Below, in pieces: positions 61,804 through 64,000 of a DNA stretch of 64,000 nt. Position 1 is the stretch's first letter. Each line of letters opens with the position of its first letter. The notes below the pieces were generated by a model. The model was given only the letters and a program-made list of their open reading frames with translations. It ran no database searches and was not told the origin of the DNA. The stretch lies in NCBI GenBank assembly GCA_902621725.1, contig CACNND010000004.1:1-64000 (forward strand), in the 5' to 3' direction. The DNA comes from an uncultured Alphaproteobacteria bacterium. Its GTDB lineage: Bacteria > Pseudomonadota > Alphaproteobacteria > HIMB59 > GCA-002718135. The translations under genes and the position numbers were made by a program.

Positions 61804-63630
61804 TTAGTTTGATGTTCTATTTGATTGGATTGTTTCAAATTTATTCTGGTTAATCCACCATGTATCGAAGCCTAAAGAGTATTTTGGTTTTATTTTTGGT
61901 TGATCAAAAAAATCCCAATATAGAACTCTGTATGAGGAGATGTGCCATTGTGGAATAACATAATAATTCCATAGAAGAACTCGATCTAGAGCTTTGGTTA
62001 TTGTAATTAATTCTTCTCTATCACTAGCATTAATTAGACTTTCAATTAATCCATCTACAGCATAATTTTTTATACCAACAACATTTCTAGAGCCATCAGT
62101 ATCTGCTGCATCAGAACCCCAAAAATTTCTTTGCTCGTTACCTGGAGATAAAGATTGACCAAAAGTTTGCACAACCATATCAAAATCAAATGTTTCCATT
62201 CTTTTTTGATATTGTGCACTATCAATTGTTCTTACTTCAGCAATTATTCCTAATTTTTCGAGATTATCTTTAAATGGGAAAACTATTCTTTCAAAAGCTG
62301 GTGATCGTAATAAGATTTCAAATTCAAAAGGTTCTTTTGTACTAGAATGTATAAGCTTACCATCAACTAATACCCATCCAGATTCTTCTAAAAGTTTTGA
62401 AGCTTCTTGCAATTGTATCCTCATATAACCGGAACCATCTGTAACTGGATTTGTATATTCTTCTGTAAATATCTCTTTTGGCAGTACATCAAAATATGGA
62501 TTTAAAAAATTTAATTCTTCTTTTGAAGGAAGACCAGAGGAAGCTAGTTCTGAATTTTCAAAAAAGCTATCTGTTCTTTTATATGCATCAAAGAATAAAT
62601 TTTTATTAGACCACTCAAAGTCAAAAGCATAAGAAAGAGCCTTTCTTACTCTTCTATCTTTAAATTTATCTTTTCTTATATTAAATGCAAAACCTTGCAT
62701 GCCTTGTGGATTTTCATGACTTATTAATTCTTTTTTAATTAAGCCTTCATTCACTGCGTTTATATCATACGCAGTTGCCCATTCTTTTGATGAATTTTCA
62801 GAAAAGAAGTCAATCTCACCAGATTTAAAAGCTTCTCTTTCTATACCTCTGTCTTTGTAATAATCATATCTAATTGTGCCGAAGTTATCTTTACCAATTT
62901 TAATTGGTATTGATGCACCAAAACCCCAATAATTTTTATCTAGTTCGTAAGTAATTGATCTCCCACTATCAAATGATTTAATTTTATATGGACCACTTCC
63001 AATTGGTATTTCCAGAGATGTTTCTTCAAAGTTTTTACTTTCCCAATAATGTTTTGGTAGAACAGGTAATTGACCAACAATTAATACTAATTCTTTATTC
63101 GTGTTTGTTGTAAAATTAAATCTCACTTTATTTTCTTGTTCTTTAATTACTTCTTTTACATCTCCATAGTAGTATTTATAAAATGGGTGCCCTTTTTCCA
63201 TTAGGGTATTAAATGTCCAAACAACATCGTCAGCTGTAATTTTTTTCCCATCGTGCCAATACGCTTCGTTTCTTAATGTAAATGAAACCCAAGATCTATC
63301 ATCTGGCCATTCAATCGTTTCTGCCAATAATCCGTATTCCGTAAATGCTTCATCGCTAGATCCCGTTGTTAATGTTTCATATAATCCTCCAATTCCGGCT
63401 GCCGAGGTACCTTTTAAAATAAATGGATTGAAACTGTCATAGGTTCCAATGGCACTTCTTACTATTGATCCACCTTTTATTGAATTTGGATAAATGTATT
63501 CAACATTTTCAAAATCTTTTGAGTATTTTGGCTCACCATGCATTGCAATTGCATGTGATATATTAGTATTTGCTTGTGCTTTTAATTGAAAAATTAGACT
63601 AAGCGTAAATATTAAAGTGAGTATTTTCAT
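61804..63630 (-). CDS. yejA: Periplasmic peptide-binding protein YejA
   Basis: This is an extracytoplasmic solute-binding protein (SBP_bac_5 family) that delivers oligopeptides to YejBEF. A signal peptide (residues 1-20, cleavage near KAQA) is followed by HAIAMHGEPKYSKDF and FNPFILKGTSAAG, matching YejA. WHDGKKITADDVVWTFNTL is the family hallmark. The 608 residues are normal. It is first in the yejA-B-E-F-methyltransferase run and lies 41 bp downstream of the hisN-like gene on the same strand. Confidence 0.93.
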   Translation of the reverse strand: MKILTLIFTLSLIFQLKAQANTNISHAIAMHGEPKYSKDFENVEYIYPNSIKGGSIVRSAIGTYDSFNPFILKGTSAAGIGGLYETLTTGSSDEAFTEYGLLAETIEWPDDRSWVSFTLRNEAYWHDGKKITADDVVWTFNTLMEKGHPFYKYYYGDVKEVIKEQENKVRFNFTTNTNKELVLIVGQLPVLPKHYWESKNFEETSLEIPIGSGPYKIKSFDSGRSITYELDKNYWGFGASIPIKIGKDNFGTIRYDYYKDRGIEREAFKSGEIDFFSENSSKEWATAYDINAVNEGLIKKELISHENPQGMQGFAFNIRKDKFKDRRVRKALSYAFDFEWSNKNLFFDAYKRTDSFFENSELASSGLPSKEELNFLNPYFDVLPKEIFTEEYTNPVTDGSGYMRIQLQEASKLLEESGWVLVDGKLIHSSTKEPFEFEILLRSPAFERIVFPFKDNLEKLGIIAEVRTIDSAQYQKRMETFDFDMVVQTFGQSLSPGNEQRNFWGSDAADTDGSRNVVGIKNYAVDGLIESLINASDREELITITKALDRVLLWNYYVIPQWHISSYRVLYWDFFDQPKIKPKYSLGFDTWWINQNKFETIQSNRTSN

Positions 63631-63671
63631 ACTTGTAATATATGTCTATTTATTAAAAATTAAAATAAATT

Positions 63672-64000
63672 TTAGTTTATTAATTTAATTATTTCATCAT
63701 GAAGAGAGCTTGTACTGGAAGCAATTAAACTACCATCAGAGTCTAGCGATATATCTTCTCCAAACTTATCTGTAATTACTCCACCAGCTCCTTCAATTAC
63801 ATTTATAAGAGCCATATAATCATGTACTTTTAAAGTATCTTCTAAAACAATATCAATTAAACCTGAGGCTAACATTCCATACATGTAACAGTCACCACCA
63901 AGTCTATAATATCTTGATTTTTCTTTTAGTAATTCTAATCCTTTTCTGATTTGAGGTTCATCAAAATATAATCCAGATGTAAAAAGATAGGCATCTTTAA
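63672..64000 (-). CDS. hisN: Inositol-monophosphatase-family phosphatase, HisN-like (5' part outside window)
   Basis: The frame stays open from the window edge at 64000 to a TAA at 63672-63674, giving the last 108 residues. GGDCYMYGMLASGLIDIVLED, then KVHDYMALINVIEGAGGVITD, is the C-terminal core of the IMPase superfamily, with the metal-site Asp in HDY. The YYRLGGDCYMYG form and the absence of an inositol-type WDxAAG favour the HisN histidinol-phosphatase subgroup. The first 150 or so residues lie beyond the window, so the subgroup call is moderate. Confidence 0.75.
   Translation of the reverse strand, partial: KDAYLFTSGLYFDEPQIRKGLELLKEKSRYYRLGGDCYMYGMLASGLIDIVLEDTLKVHDYMALINVIEGAGGVITDKFGEDISLDSDGSLIASSTSSLHDEIIKLIN

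Overview
The window looks like a piece of the main chromosome of a streamlined, strongly AT-rich alphaproteobacterium, most like the marine planktonic lineages (SAR11, HIMB59 or AEGEAN-169-like). That placement is an inference from three things: the base composition, the very tight packing (most same-strand neighbours overlap by 1-8 nt or are a few bases apart), and typically alphaproteobacterial gene content and order (RegB/RegA, ChvG/ChvI, an NDUFA9-like protein, class II AroA, and the rnd-kdsD-lptCAB and ihfB-pyrF-trpFBA-accD-folC strings). I cannot assign a species. No gene-free stretch exceeds 300 bases; the longest is 16517-16804 (288 bp), the divergent nrdA/chvI control region.

Layout. 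1-8685 (+): dnaA (5' end cut off by the window), dnaN, recF, gyrB, the redox two-component pair regB/regA and a membrane glycosyltransferase. 8689-9609 (-): a lone ABC ATPase. 9642-12522 (+): polA and a 42-codon basic ORF resembling the ribosome-rescue factor ArfA. 12519-16516 (-): nrdA-nrdB-glutaredoxin, an aerobic class Ia ribonucleotide reductase operon behind a promoter with a NrdR-like box and a perfect alphaproteobacterial LexA-type box. 16805-24124 (+): chvI-chvG-ahcY-metK-tsaE-amgK-murU-trxA. 24119-36973 (-): a 14-gene run (rnd, kdsD, lptC, lptA, lptB, aroA, cmk, rpsA, ihfB, pyrF, trpF, trpB, trpA, accD, folC; 15 with folC) joining LPS export, aromatic and tryptophan synthesis, translation, pyrimidine, fatty-acid and folate genes.

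37034-44013 (+): an NDUFA9-like protein and glutamate synthase (gltD-gltB). 44010-47808: an alpha/beta hydrolase and three LPS-type glycosyltransferases. 47965-54547 (+): infC-rpmI-rplT-pheS-pheT-lepA and tRNA-Ser(GGA). 54548-56062: a 1.5-kb insertion bounded by a 65-bp perfect duplication of the 3' part of the tRNA-Ser gene. It carries four small membrane-protein genes and no recombinase. 56077-64000 (-): the yejABEF peptide ABC transporter, a TPR/methyltransferase gene abutting it, and the 3' part of a hisN-like phosphatase.

Most of the window is housekeeping. The region that best fits an undescribed system is the tRNA-Ser mini-island: two identical tRNA-derived ends, a tandem GGCACAC site inside each end, a three-gene membrane operon and a convergent fourth membrane gene. 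It looks like a minimal element mobilised in trans, or the remnant of one. Other notable points are the ArfA-like micro-ORF, the composite nrdA promoter, a GC-rich structured leader before rpmI, convergent gene ends with no room for terminators, and several junctions where genes usual in relatives (addAB, hprK/PTS, rpoN-hpf-ptsN) are absent.
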